NCBI GenBank assembly: GCA_018350325.1 | Contig: JAEVLN010000016.1 | Coordinates: 672,193 to 736,192 of the forward strand | Length of the DNA: 64,000 nt | DNA from: Globodera rostochiensis | Taxonomy: Eukaryota; Nematoda; Chromadorea; Rhabditida; Heteroderidae | Direction: 5' to 3' | In this document: piece by piece, positions 38,206 to 49,279 of the stretch | How the letters are laid out: the number at the start of each line of letters is the position of its first letter | Position numbering within the stretch: position 1 is the first letter of the stretch | Made by a program: the position numbers and the translations under genes | The notes under the pieces: generated by a model | Seen by the model: only the letters and a program-made list of their open reading frames with translations | Told to the model about the DNA's origin: nothing | The model's database searches: none

Positions 38206-41200
38206 ATGTTTATTCTGGGTTTTGTCTTTGGACTGCTTTCCGGTGTTCTGCTTCTGCTCCTCCTTGTCGTCCTTTTTGTCTTCAACTTTTTTTCAAATAA
38301 ACAAACATCGGACGATCACAATGCCATCCAGCCGATCTCACCTCAAAAGACACGAATCCCGGCGGTAGTTTTACATAGCTTTTGCAATTTAGAAATTCTT
38401 TTACGAAAGGAGCTGAAGGCATTTCTTTGTTCATGCCCAGATGGAGTCGGCTCTGAATGGGAGAGTTGCTCCTCGCTGAACCTGCTTCTGCATTTTCTCT
38501 TCCAGGAGCACAAAGACACTCGTCAATTCCACAGGTTCTGTCGGAATGAGGTAGAAATGGCTTTGCAGAAATAGCGTTTAGTCCTTGGGTCGTTTCTTGC
38601 CGCCCATCTTATTCACGCGTTCAGATGGTTCTACAAGAAGCTCCAACTAGAACTGAATGATGTCACCGCGCGAAGTTCGGCCGCCGGTCGAATCATTCAG
38701 GGAATTCAGATACGCGACCTTGAGGCGGGCACGAATTCTCCAATGGTAAATAATGTGCGAGTGGAGAGCTTCCAACTGTCAGAGGACAACCCGGACCTCT
38801 TTGAAGAGTTGGTCCTTCTGTTGGATGTCGATTATCGCGGCGGCTTTCAAATGTCTGTGGACGCACTGATGGCATTTGGAAAATTCGCACAACTCTCCGT
38901 TAAAGTTTTTTATTGAACTTTGGTTGGAATAATTTTAATGTAAAAGTTGCTCCAACTGAGCGGCCGGGCCCGTTTTTCTATCCGACGACAACCTTTTGCC
39001 CATTGGAGCTTTTCCTTTATTGAGGCTCCTCAAATGGAATTGAAAATCGACTCACAATTCCAAGGCCGAAATCTTCGACATTTGATTCCGTTGATTGCAT
39101 CCGCCTTCCGAAAGGCTGTACAGCTTAAGCATGTCTGGCCAAACTACAAATTACGCTTCCGTCCCTTTTTCCAAAATCCGCTGTTTAGTCCGTCTCCAAA
39201 CATGGGTCTCTCTCTTTCGGGCCAAACATTTGATACTGTCGGGTGCACAATTTAGCTGCTTTCGATCATGTTGACTTGACGGATGCAGGCTTGGAGGTGA
39301 CCGTCCTGTCCTCATCTCGCCTGAACCTTTTTGGATTCAGTGGGTCCGCTGGACGATTGTTTTGTAAATTAGCCATTGGTATGCTTAAACAATGGCCATA
39401 AAAATTCTGTTTTGTACAGAGAAACGACCATTCAACCCGCATAAAAATAGCAACAAAAACGCGACAGAGAAGTTTAGAGAGGCTGCTCATCTGCTCAGCG
39501 TCCTCGTGCAATTTTCTCGGAAAGGGACTGCCGAACCGTTGGGACTAATTTTCGAAACGAAGGTCATTTTAATGAGCGTAAGACGGCTTATTGCAGTTTC
39601 ATAACGATTTGGCGAACCTTCACATCGATATGAAACAAATCCAAATGGAAGAATCGTCACGCGAGAGGGTTTAATTGTACCAAATTTTGGGTGAATGTAT
39701 TTAATTTATCAGGAAATATAGGTATATATGCTTTTTAGGCGCATCTCGGCTCATAGTTTTGCCCCAATAATAGTGCATTTATTTATTGTTTTATGGAATT
39801 TCTTATTTTTAGGATACAAACGGTCGAGAAGTTCGAGTGGCGAACGTTAAGCTGGGATCAAATGCTGAGAAGAGCGGTTTTCGGCAGAATGACACGCTGG
39901 TAGCCGTGAACAACATTCCTGTTAGAAATGAGCGGCAGGCGACTCGACTTTTAACGGGGACAGCGGGCGATTTGCTGGTTTTAGTGGAGAGAGAACTTAA
40001 CGACAGCGCAAATGTCACCGATGAGTTGGAAGAGGAGGAAGGAACCGGTTCGTTCGGATGGGCGGGAGGGAAACTCGAACCAACCAGCTATCCCTAAAGC
40101 CTATTTTTTCAGCCAAATCAAGTTGTGATGATGAATTTGACGAAAGAACGGAGTTGATAGGGCCATTGGAACGGTTCAAGTCGTTTTCGCAACAAATGTT
40201 GGTGGATGCAGACGCAACACGGCAGAGAATTGTTCCTGCGACTTTCGGCATTTTTGAAGCGGGTCAGCCCGTCGATGACATCAAAATTTTCGTAAATAAA
40301 CGGGGGAAGAAAGCGCAGAGATCGAAGCTATCCAGAAGCTCCGAAAGGGCGGCCAAAATCAGTTGGCACAAAGGAATACGGCGTTCACGGTCCAGCAAAG
40401 AAAATTCCCGCAAATAAATAAACGTTTTAAACTCTCAGATCCGAATCAGAACTTCGAAATGCTTATTATCAAATTGGATTCAACGCCGCTTCTTTACTAA
40501 ATGAGAAGATCAGCGAGGAATTTGAGAACCAAAATTGTGAAAGTTCGTCATATATTGATGGACAGCAAAAGCTTTTGGTTGCAGGGGAAACGCCGGCAAG
40601 CGAAGATGTCAGTGGTGAAAGGGAGCCGAAACAGAACGTTTCGAGACGAGAGAAGTTCCACGTGAGTAGGCTTTAAAAAGGAAATGAAATGATTTAAATG
40701 CTTTAAAAAGGAAATGAAATGATTTAAGTGCTTTGAAAAGGGAAAATGCTTTAAAAAGGAAATGATTAAAATGCTTTATAAAGGAAATGATTTAAATGCT
40801 TTAAAAAGGGAATGTTTAAATTAGGAATTGTTACCCCGACCCCGCAAAGTAGGGGTTGGATGTGGTCTTGTAATGTCAATAAATTTCGGAAATTATTCAA
40901 AAAAAACCAAAAATTTGACCTCTAAAATTTTGAAGAAAAATTTAAAAAAACCCCGCAACCCCCACCGATTTGGGTAACCCCGATTCCGACAGTCCCGCCC
41001 CCGAAAAACCCCGACCCGCAATTCTCAAGCCCGCACGCGTGGTGACAACCCTTGTTTAAATGCTTAAAAATGGAATGTTTAAATGATTTAAATGCTTTAA
41101 AAAGGGAATGTTTTAAATTTAATTGCAAAATAAGAGCGTTCGTTTTGCTAATGCGTGCCTCTTTATCAATTGTCATCATTCCAGGCAAAAGCCAACGAAA

Positions 41201-43428
41201 TGGCCGTTAGGCTAAGCAAGTCAAAGTTCAACGAGTTCATTTGGAACAGGCGTAAGCCCGTTGAGATGGCCGTCGAGGCTCATGATTGCGCGGAAGCGGA
41301 AGAAATGAACGGGGCCGGAAGGACTGAACGCCATCGTCTTGAGAAGCCAAAACGGAAATGGATCCGAAAAAAGTGCGCAGTTGTGGGGTGGTGGGTAACG
41401 TTTGAAGATCGCTTATTTCCAGGTCGCCGTCTTCATCGATTGGATTAAAACTGGAACAGAAGATGGCCTCGCCGTTTAGTCCAAAATTTGACGAAAGTGC
41501 CGGCTCCTCAAAATATACAAAATCTGTTCAAATTACCAGGGTTGGTCAATCCGGGGACTTTGATCGCCGAGTCCAAAATATTCCAGAATCCTATTTGGGG
41601 TCAATCTCTCCATTTTGGCCTTCACAAGGAGTCGCTTTATCTGAATGTTCTTCTTTATGCCACAAAGAACGGGCAGGGTCAGGAAATTAATGAGGAGGAG
41701 GCAGTATTAGTGGGATGGGTGAGCGATTGTGTGATTCTGTTGGACGATGCTTCACCGTTTTGGTCCTTTAGACTAGCATTTACGTGCCGCGCATTGTCGA
41801 GGATTGCACGGTCCATCACTTTCGCTTTTTGATAAAATTGTAATTTTAGCTGACGCTGTCCAACTGCCATAGGGAGAGGTTCCACCTGAGAGAGCCAAAA
41901 AGGTTAAATTGGTCGATCCTTACGCGCATCTCTTTCCGTCCTTCCCCCTACCCTTTAGTGATCATTCGCCAGTGTCCCCCGAATTCGAAGAATTGAGTCG
42001 GCACAATGGCTTTGACCGGCGCCTTTGCTTCGGCGACTTGCTCATCGGTTTTCGCTTCTTCCCCAGCGGGTTGCCCGCCGAATTGGGCGAAAGTGCGGCG
42101 GCTCCAACGCCCGCCCATTGCGATGGCATTTCCTCCCCCACAGGCCAAAAACAAACGGACGACCCTTCCTGTTATAGTTCGGCTGCTTCTTCACAGTTCG
42201 AACACCGGTGGATTCCGTTGAAGCACAAACAAAGTTAAATCTGGACTGCCAACTCTCGCACTGTTCTTTGTTCTAAGGTTTCAATGTCCTTTGTGGCATT
42301 TGCGGTGGCAAGATTTGGCTGAAATGGGCAAATCAATGTGGGAAGTGCGATTTGGTGTGTCATGCGAAGTGTATGGAGAGAGGGCAAGCTAGAGAATGTC
42401 CCGTGAGCGACGACGTGTCCGCCTTAAGCTTCAATGATGAGACTTTTGTCGAATTGGAAACCACCGAAATTCGTATTTTACATTCGAAAAAAATTAAAAT
42501 ATGACGAATTCAGCCGAGAGGAAACAGTCCGACACCTCAGTAGGAGATGGGCAAAGTTCTTCATCAATGGGACGATGTCCCGAGGCAAAAGTCGCTTTGT
42601 CTACTTGCCGGAGGCGAAGACTTGCCGAAAAGCTTCAAACTATTTCCGCTCTCACTCTGAAGAGCGTGCAGGAATATTCTCGGAGACGGACGACTCAGAA
42701 GGGACAACCGGAAGAAAAGGAGAACAGTGCGAGTGATTTGGGTTCAGGTGTTGCTGAGGGTCAGACAAATTATTCTTAGAATGCTTCACTTTTTAGAGAC
42801 TCCGGACTCTCCTAAATCCCCTTCGATGGGCGAGTCGGAAATTCCCTGTGCAATGGTATCCATAGCGGAGGTGCTGGAGCTGGATTTGCTCAATTCGCTT
42901 GAGGGCTTTGGCCCGACTTCGCAATTTAGTGATCTCAAATTTGAGCCGGGTAGAGTTTCTTTGTAGGTTTACGGACAGTTCTCAATTATCAGGCAATGCC
43001 TACAACTCGCAGGTAGTTTGTGAGGCGAAGGTCAGGGGTCAGCATTTGTTTGAATGGTGTGAGTCGGAAGAGCGAAAGAGACGCATTAACGCGCAGGTTA
43101 AAGCCCGACATCAACTCAGACCGCACATTCGCCCTCTTTAGATCGATTTGGTTCAGGCGGAAATTGAGGCGGTGACTCGACTGAGGCGTTTTTTTAAGAA
43201 CAAAACCGGTGTGGTTCAAAAATGGTATTAAAATGTTCATATTTACCTTAAGGGGCTGACTTTGAGCGGAGCGAACAACGCCTTCAGGCATTGGCCTTCA
43301 TCATGATGCTGTATTGCTACGCTTTAAATGTGCCCGGGTGGGGGGGGGGTCGATGTCGGATTTGGGCTTTTCAGGATTGTCATGAAAAGGAAGAGGAGGA
43401 AGCACAGAAGAGCAAATCGGGGAAGTAA
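38206..43428 (+). CDS. pdzd-8: PDZD8-type SMP/PDZ/C1 protein (organelle-contact lipid transfer tether), ~1,218 aa
   Basis: Hand-joined exons: 38206-38534, 38625-38904, 38947-39205, 39256-39378, 39420-39562, 39813-40047, 40113-40389, 40439-40661, 41185-41422, 41480-41718, 41772-41839, 41873-42233, 42278-42472, 42514-42747, 42797-42949, 42993-43096, 43142-43208, 43253-43329, 43375-43428. Order: N-terminal membrane helix (residues ~3-28), SMP domain (~75-290, with GKFAQLSVK and ALMAFGK), PDZ (~355-440, EPLGLIF), a C2-like region (VLVGW...), C1 zinc finger (~915-965, FNVLCGICGG...QCGKCDLVCHAKC), C-terminal coiled coil. Human PDZD8 tethers ER to mitochondria and late endosomes and moves lipids. 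Phases agree at every junction except exon 11 to 12, where the family-like frame does not fit; an alternative acceptor at 41777 restores it but changes about 20 residues. Confidence 0.87.
40663..41115. repeat. degenerate AAATGCTTTAAAAAGGAAATG tandem repeat split by a MITE
   Basis: Imperfect direct repeats of AAATGCTTTAAAAAGG at 40663-40815 and 41055-41115 in PDZD8 intron 8, with a hAT-like element between them. Confidence 0.75.
40822..41053. mobile_element. hAT-like MITE in PDZD8 intron 8, TSD GTTTAAAT
   Basis: Ends TAGGAATTGTTACC and GGTGACAACCCTT, flanked by GTTTAAAT at 40814-40821 and 41054-41061. The interior is rich in CCCCGACCCCG. A relative starts at about 20019 (TAGGGTTGTCACCTCGACCC). 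The TSD lies in repetitive host sequence, which lowers certainty. Confidence 0.65.
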
Positions 43429-43551
43429 AAGTGGAGGTCAAAAATGTATCAGAGGAGGGAAGAGCCTTTCGTTTTCGATTCCCAAAAGTTCATCTCTTTA
43501 TTTTAACGTTCATTTATGCCGGTCAACTCTTTGCTGTTTTTGTACACATTT

Positions 43552-43637
43552 ATCGATTGGATGAATTACTGAATTGGCTATCGATTGGATGAATTACTGA
43601 ATTGGCTATCGATTGGATGAATTACTGAATTGGCTTC
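43552..43637. repeat. 28-bp tandem repeat, 3 copies
   Basis: ATCGATTGGATGAATTACTG + AATTGGCT repeated three times just downstream of the PDZD8 stop. Confidence 0.9.
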
Positions 43638-43892
43638 CTTCCGTCCCGCCGTTCTTTCACGCCAGATGAGCCTATTTCGATATCTGATAAGTAGGGTCCA
43701 GATTTTTATGTTTTTACATATTTTGTATGCTTATATGTTATGAGGAAACGGCCCAAATATAGCCTTTTCGCGTTTGTTTGAGCTTTTTTGGTCAAGTTTA
43801 AAAAACATATTTTGGCTTCCTGTATATTTTTTACATATTTTGGGGTTTTGAGCATATTTCGAGTACCAAAAATTTGTAATGCACCTAAAACC

Positions 43893-45662
43893 CGGTACAC
43901 ATCGGTTCAGTGCCCACGGTTCAGTGCCGGACGGTTCAGTGCCGCACGGTTCAGTGCCGCACGGTTCAGAGCCGGCACGGTTCAGTGCCGTACGGTTCAG
44001 TGCCCACGGTTCAGTGCCCATTATAAATGCGACGTTTCAGTGCCAAGATTTTTTCCCCCGAAAAAAAGTAGGTATCTCTTACAACCAATTATTTTCACAA
44101 TTTTATTTTAACGAGAGTTTAACAGTAATCAACAAATAAGCAAAAAATAACAACAAATCAACAAAAATTTAGGCGTCCATCAGGTAATTGCGAGAAATGC
44201 CGGTGAGGAAGATGATAATATTATAGTAAGGGTCGATATTTTGGAGGTTGGCATATTCGTGATCAGGAACGTGATTGATAGCATTGTCAAAGGGAATATA
44301 CGACTGAACGAGTCTCAGAATTCGTTCATCAGCCAATCGATCTTCATTTCTTTTCTTTGGCGGATTCTGACCGGCTTCGAATTTTGCGTGTGCCACATCC
44401 TGCACCTTCTGTTCCTGCCGAAGTTTGTCGATAAATGTCCACAGCGTTGGGTGGTCACATCCAAAGGCGCTTTGCAACTTGCGGTGGAAGGCCTCAGCAA
44501 AGTTATTTGTGCGACAAGCACCATCCAACGTGCGCTGATATACGCTCCAGCGCTCAGGTGAGAACAGCGGCCGCGTGAGAGTTCCATCGAAACGTGGCTG
44601 CCCAATGTAGTTGCGCAAAAACCTGTAAATTTTATTGTGAACAATCATTTAAAAAAAATGCACCACTGGAAGACGGGAAGGAGTTCCACCGGCAAATGAG
44701 CTTCTAAAGCGGCGCACGCATTTCTGAGGTCGTTCAACGGCACAAATGCCAAAGATGTTATCATCCTGGCCTGCTGAGCAAAAAGTGCTTCTGTTCGATA
44801 CCTCTAAAAGATTTAATGTTTACTAAAATACGCCTGCTTGATGAACGTGCCTTTGTTAGATGTACATCGTCGATTTTTTTCTTGAGATTTCTGACCAAAT
44901 GGAAAAAACAAAAGCGGAGCGTACAGGATGGAAATTCGGCTTGAACAGCGTTGACCATTGCTTGTTCAAAGTCCATTGTAATTGATTCTGGAGAAAATGT
45001 TGGCCAACATTGCTTCAAAAGTCCGAGCATCCGGCGATAAATAATTTCTGATTTTGACGAAAGTAAAGCGTAACAGACGGGCAGCACCCATTCACCAAAT
45101 CTAGAAATTACTGAAAGTTTACGAAGTAAAATTCTTTTTACCTCCCGAGCAGGACGTAAACCTGCGAGAAAAGTGTCGGAGAGATGGAAAAGGTCCCATC
45201 TGCGTAAATGTGATTGATTTGGTGCGCCATGTGCCGCGTTTTTTCACGTCCGAATATTAGAATTCTTAAAATAAAAAATTAAAAAACAAATTGAAGCCAG
45301 TACTCTACCCACCTATGCTGTATATTTTGGCCCGGAAGTACAAAGACACCCGAATCGGCAAGCAAATATTGCTCGTCAATTTCGTTGGTTCGAGTGTAGC
45401 GTTGAAACTCAATCGGAATCTCTAATTGTGTCAAATCCAGAGGAACTGGTGGCGCAGCGTTTATTTCCCGACGCACACGCTTGACAATCTGGTTTTAAAA
45501 GACATAATCGGATGTTTTATATTACCATTTTTATATTTACCAATCGGGTAGCTGCTACGCTCGGGAAAGAGGCGAGCACAGGTGTCGCGACATTTTGTAG
45601 TGACGCAGAACGAATGGTTGCAGGCGCTTCATATGTGTCGACCACTGAACCGATCGCCGCCG
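43893..45662 (-). mobile_element. MULE (Mutator-like) transposon, TSD CCTAAAACC
   Basis: Tips CGGTACACATCGGTTCAGTG and CACTGAACCGATCGCCGCCG are inverted and share ATCGGTTCAGTG.  The exact 9-bp duplication CCTAAAACC is at 43884-43892 and 45663-45671. The left terminus carries eight CACGGTTCAGTGCCC-type sub-repeats (43905-44040). It encodes a DDE transposase on the minus strand. The right terminus has no sub-repeat array, so the ends are asymmetric. Confidence 0.87.
44169..45648 (-). CDS. MULE-type DDE transposase, spliced, N-terminus incomplete
   Basis: Minus-strand segments join over short introns: a start-proximal exon (to about 45540), 45490-45312, an exon with HINHIYADGTFSISP, an exon with FGEWVLPVCYALLSSK...ITMDFEQAMVNAVQ, and a final exon from about 44585 to the stop at 44169. 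Catalytic residues of the MULE domain are visible: Asp in YADGTF, Asp in TMDFEQ and Glu in NNFAEAFHRKL. No FLYWCH or other DNA-binding domain is present upstream, because the frame runs into the TIR without a Met. The C-terminal part looks intact; whether it is active is doubtful. Confidence 0.78.
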
Positions 45663-45675
45663 CCTAAAACCGAGT

Positions 45676-46404
45676 AGGGGTCATTACCGTCCCGCCACTA
45701 CCGTCCCGGGCCATTACCGTCCCGGCCACTACCGTCCCAGTTGAAAAAGGGATTCGGGGGCGTGGAATCCGAATTTGATCTCCGTTCCGACCAGTTCCGA
45801 ACCCCGGACCCGAATTCGAACATTTTTTCAAAAATACAAAATCTTCCAAAAATGTAATTTGAAAAAATTTGTCGCCCTTTAACTTTTGGAAGTTGTACAA
45901 GCAGTCCTAATGTTAAAGTTTTTGTTGTTTTGCTTGGTTTTATTTCTTGATTTCCATTGTTGACGCTACATTCGAAAAAACCTAAGCCTAAACATAGACA
46001 AAGAAAAAAGGGCTACCGGTCTGATAAGCCTAACTTAGGCCTAAGCCACCCTGGGTTGGGGTTCGTTAGGCTTAGGCTTAAGCTTAAGCTTAGCCTAAGA
46101 CGTTGAGGGGATTCGAGACACATTTGGCTGTGGGGGATTCGGGCGGGGGGGGGGATTCAGACAGAAAACGGAAAAAAGCAAAAAAACGATTCAAATGCGA
46201 TTAGAAGCTTAAAAAGATGCAGAAATTCTAAAATCTATTCGAAATGAAATTTTATTTTATAGATCACATTTTGCGTTTCAAAAAAAATTGGTTGGGACGG
46301 TAGTGGCCGGGACGGTAATGGCCCGGGACGGTAGTGGCCCGGGACGGTAGTGGCCCGGGACGGTAATGGCCGGGACGGTAGTGGCGGGACGGTAGTGGCC
46401 CGCT
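45676..46404. mobile_element. non-coding inverted-repeat element with CGGGACGGTARTGGCC sub-repeats
   Basis: Left end holds about 4, right end about 7 copies of GGCCACTACCGTCCCG-type units in opposite orientations. The inner sequence holds a remnant of the 37-bp TTAGGC minisatellite (about 46020-46100). No target duplication found, since both flanks are other elements. Confidence 0.7.
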
Positions 46405-46420
46405 TCGCCTAAAATATTTC

Positions 46421-47678
46421 GCATCAGGTGTTTTCGCCAGTAGTTGATTTCGACAGTAAGTGATTTCGACAGTGGATTTCGACAGTGATAGATTTCGACA
46501 GTAAGTGATTTCGACAGTGAACTATTTTTGCTACTCATTGTGTCTGCATGTGAATTCGCCAGTAAATTGAAGTCGACTTCAGTTGATTTCGACAGTAACC
46601 CCAATTTTTAAAAAAAGCGAAATAAAAAGAAGGATTGGCGAATTACAATTGCCAAGATTCACAAATAGATGTTCGTGTATATGCTTGATCATTAAATTTG
46701 AGAAATATATTTGCAAATAATTTGAATTCTATTTTATGCCTTGTTTTTTATCGATAAAATGACCAAACGAACAGTTCACAAGAATTCCGAATGACCTACC
46801 ATTCACTTAATTTCTGTTGAGATAAGAATAGCAAACAAATAATGATATCGAGACCAAATATGTTGTGGTGGAGTGGTCATTCTTCAGTAATTTTTCATGG
46901 CTTTGCAACGTTTCCTCGAGGCAAAATCAAGTCGCGGCCAAACTCTTCTTACAAATGGAGGCTTTGAATATTCTTTTGAAGTATTTTCTAATCAAAAAAT
47001 TAAACGAATTATTTTGATTGCTAAGGCAATCTCAAAAATGGAAGAAGGGAGGGAATATTGGAGGTGCCCACGCAGACCTCCATACTGTCAGAGTTGCGGG
47101 AGGCCTTTGTAGAACAAACAATAGCTTAGAAGTTAGAATTGATGATTGTTCAAATTACTTTTGCTTGTTAAGGTTTGGCATTTGTGGTGGAACAATCACC
47201 TAAAAGGCAACCGGCGATTGAGTTCATTAATCCGGAAAATGATTGAAGAGGATGAGATGTGGGTTGTAAGAGTTGCAGATTATCAGGTTGCACCAGCAAA
47301 CGGAATTAGAGGGCCTGGTGCCAGCAGAAGAGCAGAAAATATTCGACGAGACAACAATTTATAAGCATTGCTAAATGATTTTGATGCTCGCGACCCATTG
47401 GAATATTTGCGTGCATGTTCTTACCACCTTCATTTCTGAATCTTGGCAATTGTAATTCGCCAATCCTTCTTTTTATTTCGCTTTTTTAAAAAATTGGGGT
47501 TACTGTCGAAATCAACTGAAGTCGACTTCAATTTACTGGCGAATTCACATGCAGACACAATGAGTAGCAAAAATAGTTCACTGTCGAAATCACTTACTGT
47601 CGAAATCTATCACTGTCGAAATCCACTGTCGAAATCACTTACTGTCGAAATCAACTACTGTCGGAACCACATGATGCC
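46421..47678. mobile_element. MULE-like element with ~240-bp TIRs and FLYWCH gene, TSD AAATATTTC
   Basis: The arms (46421-46680 and 47440-47678) are inverted copies with tips GCATCAGGTGTTTTCG and CGGAACCACATGATGC. The outer part is tandem GATTTCGACAGT sub-repeats and the inner part includes GAATTCGCCAGTAAATTGA. Exact 9-bp duplication at 46412-46420 and 47679-47687 (one extra C on the right). Confidence 0.88.
46897..47364 (+). CDS. FLYWCH zinc-finger ORF of the 46.4-kb element
   Basis: Starts MALQRFLEAKSSRGQTLLTN. A 45-base intron (46981-47025) joins GGFEYSFE to AISKMEEGREYWRCP, giving a good FLYWCH core (F-Y, W-x-C). A downstream in-frame segment (47227-47364) ends ...RRAENIRRDNNL. The join between them is unclear. 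No DDE catalytic core is present, so this is the DNA-binding half of a MULE system or a captured regulator. Confidence 0.6.
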
Positions 47679-47956
47679 AAATATTTCGCGATTTATGTGC
47701 ATATTTTGGCATTTTCGCTATTTTTCAAAAATTCCCTAACAAAAAATGCAATAAAAATGAAAAATATACCCCTGAAGATCGACTTTTTCAAAAATGCACC
47801 ACTAAAAATTGACTTTTTCGTGATTTGGGAAATTTTATATTGAATTTAGAAAAATTTATGTGCATATTTTTACATTTTTATGTGCATATTTTGCAATTTT
47901 TGGTGCATAGGTATTTCAAGATTTATGTGCATATTTTTGGACACCCTACTGATAAG

Positions 47957-48156
47957 ATGTCATATCGTGTAAAAAAACTGTTTCAATTTATCGTTTTCAC
48001 GACATCTCATCGTATTTACGATCATCGTGCATACGATGAGAAGAAAATTCGCAAATACGACGAAAAGTCGTAAATACGATTGAGTTCTGTTTCAATGCAT
48101 TTTCAACGATACGATCCCAAATTAATAAGATGTCATGACTCATGAGTTACCTTTAT
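47957..48156. other. AT-rich spacer, nothing coding
   Basis: Contains GATGTCATATCGTG and CGTATTTACGATCATCGTGC motifs related to sequence at 5950-6050; no boundaries found. Confidence 0.4.
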
Positions 48157-48160
48157 TTAA

Positions 48161-48875
48161 CACAGCGGCTCAATTTTGGGCCTCTAGTTCAGAAAAGATT
48201 TAAATTTTGTCCTAGTGGTCTGTGAGCTTTTCAACAAAAAAGGGGCAAGGGTTCGAATCCCTTCCATGCAATTACTATTTTTCGATGAATTGATTTGTCA
48301 GTTCCCCAGAAAGCTAATAAAAAGTTCTATGGGTTGCATACAACTGCGGGATGCACCCCCAGTGTTACACGTTCTCTCTCGTTACTCTAGTGTGTCTAAC
48401 CGTCCCTCTCACTTTTGGACACTGTTTTGTCAATTTAACATTTCTGGGCATAACCTTCTCGGGAGCTATCCAATCGCTTAGCTCTTGCTTACAAATAGAT
48501 TCTACGAATCAAGGGCTTTCGAATGGTACTAAATTCGAACAATTATTCTTGCACACTAATTTTCTTTTTGCCATCTAAATTTAAAAAAACACTAAATTCA
48601 TTTCTATCGCCTAATAACAATCTAACCCAATGTGAATGTTCATTTTTTTAATGTTAAAAAAATCCTTATTTTGTTTTCTAGGGATGACGAAAGTTTGAGA
48701 AGGATCTGTATAGAACAAAAGTTATGAGTATCGGAATTCGTGATTCTTTTTTTTATTGTTGAAAAAGGTGAGAGAGAACGCCAAACGAGAGAAAGTTAGA
48801 GAAAGAAAGGAAATTTGTTTAATTCTCTCGCACTCTCTATTTATTGGCACACATCTCGTTTTTTGAGCCGCTGTG
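48161..48875. mobile_element. CACAGCGG element flanked by TTAA (piggyBac-like?) with tRNA-like segment
   Basis: Ends CACAGCGGCTCAA and TTGAGCCGCTGTG are perfect inverted repeats, each flanked by TTAA (48157-48160 and 48876-48879). TTAA duplication suggests piggyBac-type insertion, but TTAA can equally be read as part of the TIR. Near the left end are CCTAGTGGTC and GGTTCGAATCC (48250-48260), an RNA-polymerase-III B-box-like tRNA relic. No transposase. Confidence 0.6.
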
Positions 48876-48879
48876 TTAA

Positions 48880-49279
48880 AGGAAAGTTGATAAAAATTTT
48901 GCTTTAACATCAATTAAAATGATTGATCGAAAATTAATGGTCGAATTCATTCTTTTCGGATGATTTTAAAGCCAAAATTTTTTTGCAAAATTTGGAATTT
49001 TTGAAAAATGTTCGGATCCGGGGTTCGAAGGCCAATGGGAAGCCACCTAAAGAACCATAAGCCGTACGTATGGCATCCGTTAAAAAGTAGAGGTCAGATT
49101 CGCTTTCTACGCCCCGAGTACCCCGGTAATAGTTAAAATGGTGCCCCCCTAATATTTTTAAAGTTTAGATGATGCGAAAACATATTAAGTGGAACCGCGT
49201 GTTAAGTTTACACGATTTCCTCCTTTGTTTCGTCGTATTTACGACGGCAAAGGCCATTCGGTCCTTTTCTCCGTTGGCT
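48880..49279. other. intergenic, nothing recognised
   Basis: AT-rich sequence between the CACAGCGG element and the 3' end of the minus-strand collagen. Confidence 0.45.

Larger units (their letters stand above)
43692..47948. mobile_element. hAT-like element split by nested MULE insertions, TSD CTGATAAG
   Basis: Left end TAGGGTCCAGATTTTTATG and right end TTTTTGGACACCCTA, with exact CTGATAAG at 43684-43691 and 47949-47956. The ~480 bases of original hAT sequence (AAATATTTTGG-type) are divided by at least three insertions: 43893-45662, about 45676-46404 and 46421-47678. Confidence 0.8.

Noticed and set aside
44241..44561. 106-codon plus-strand ORF
   Set aside because: Antisense to the MULE transposase C-terminal exon.
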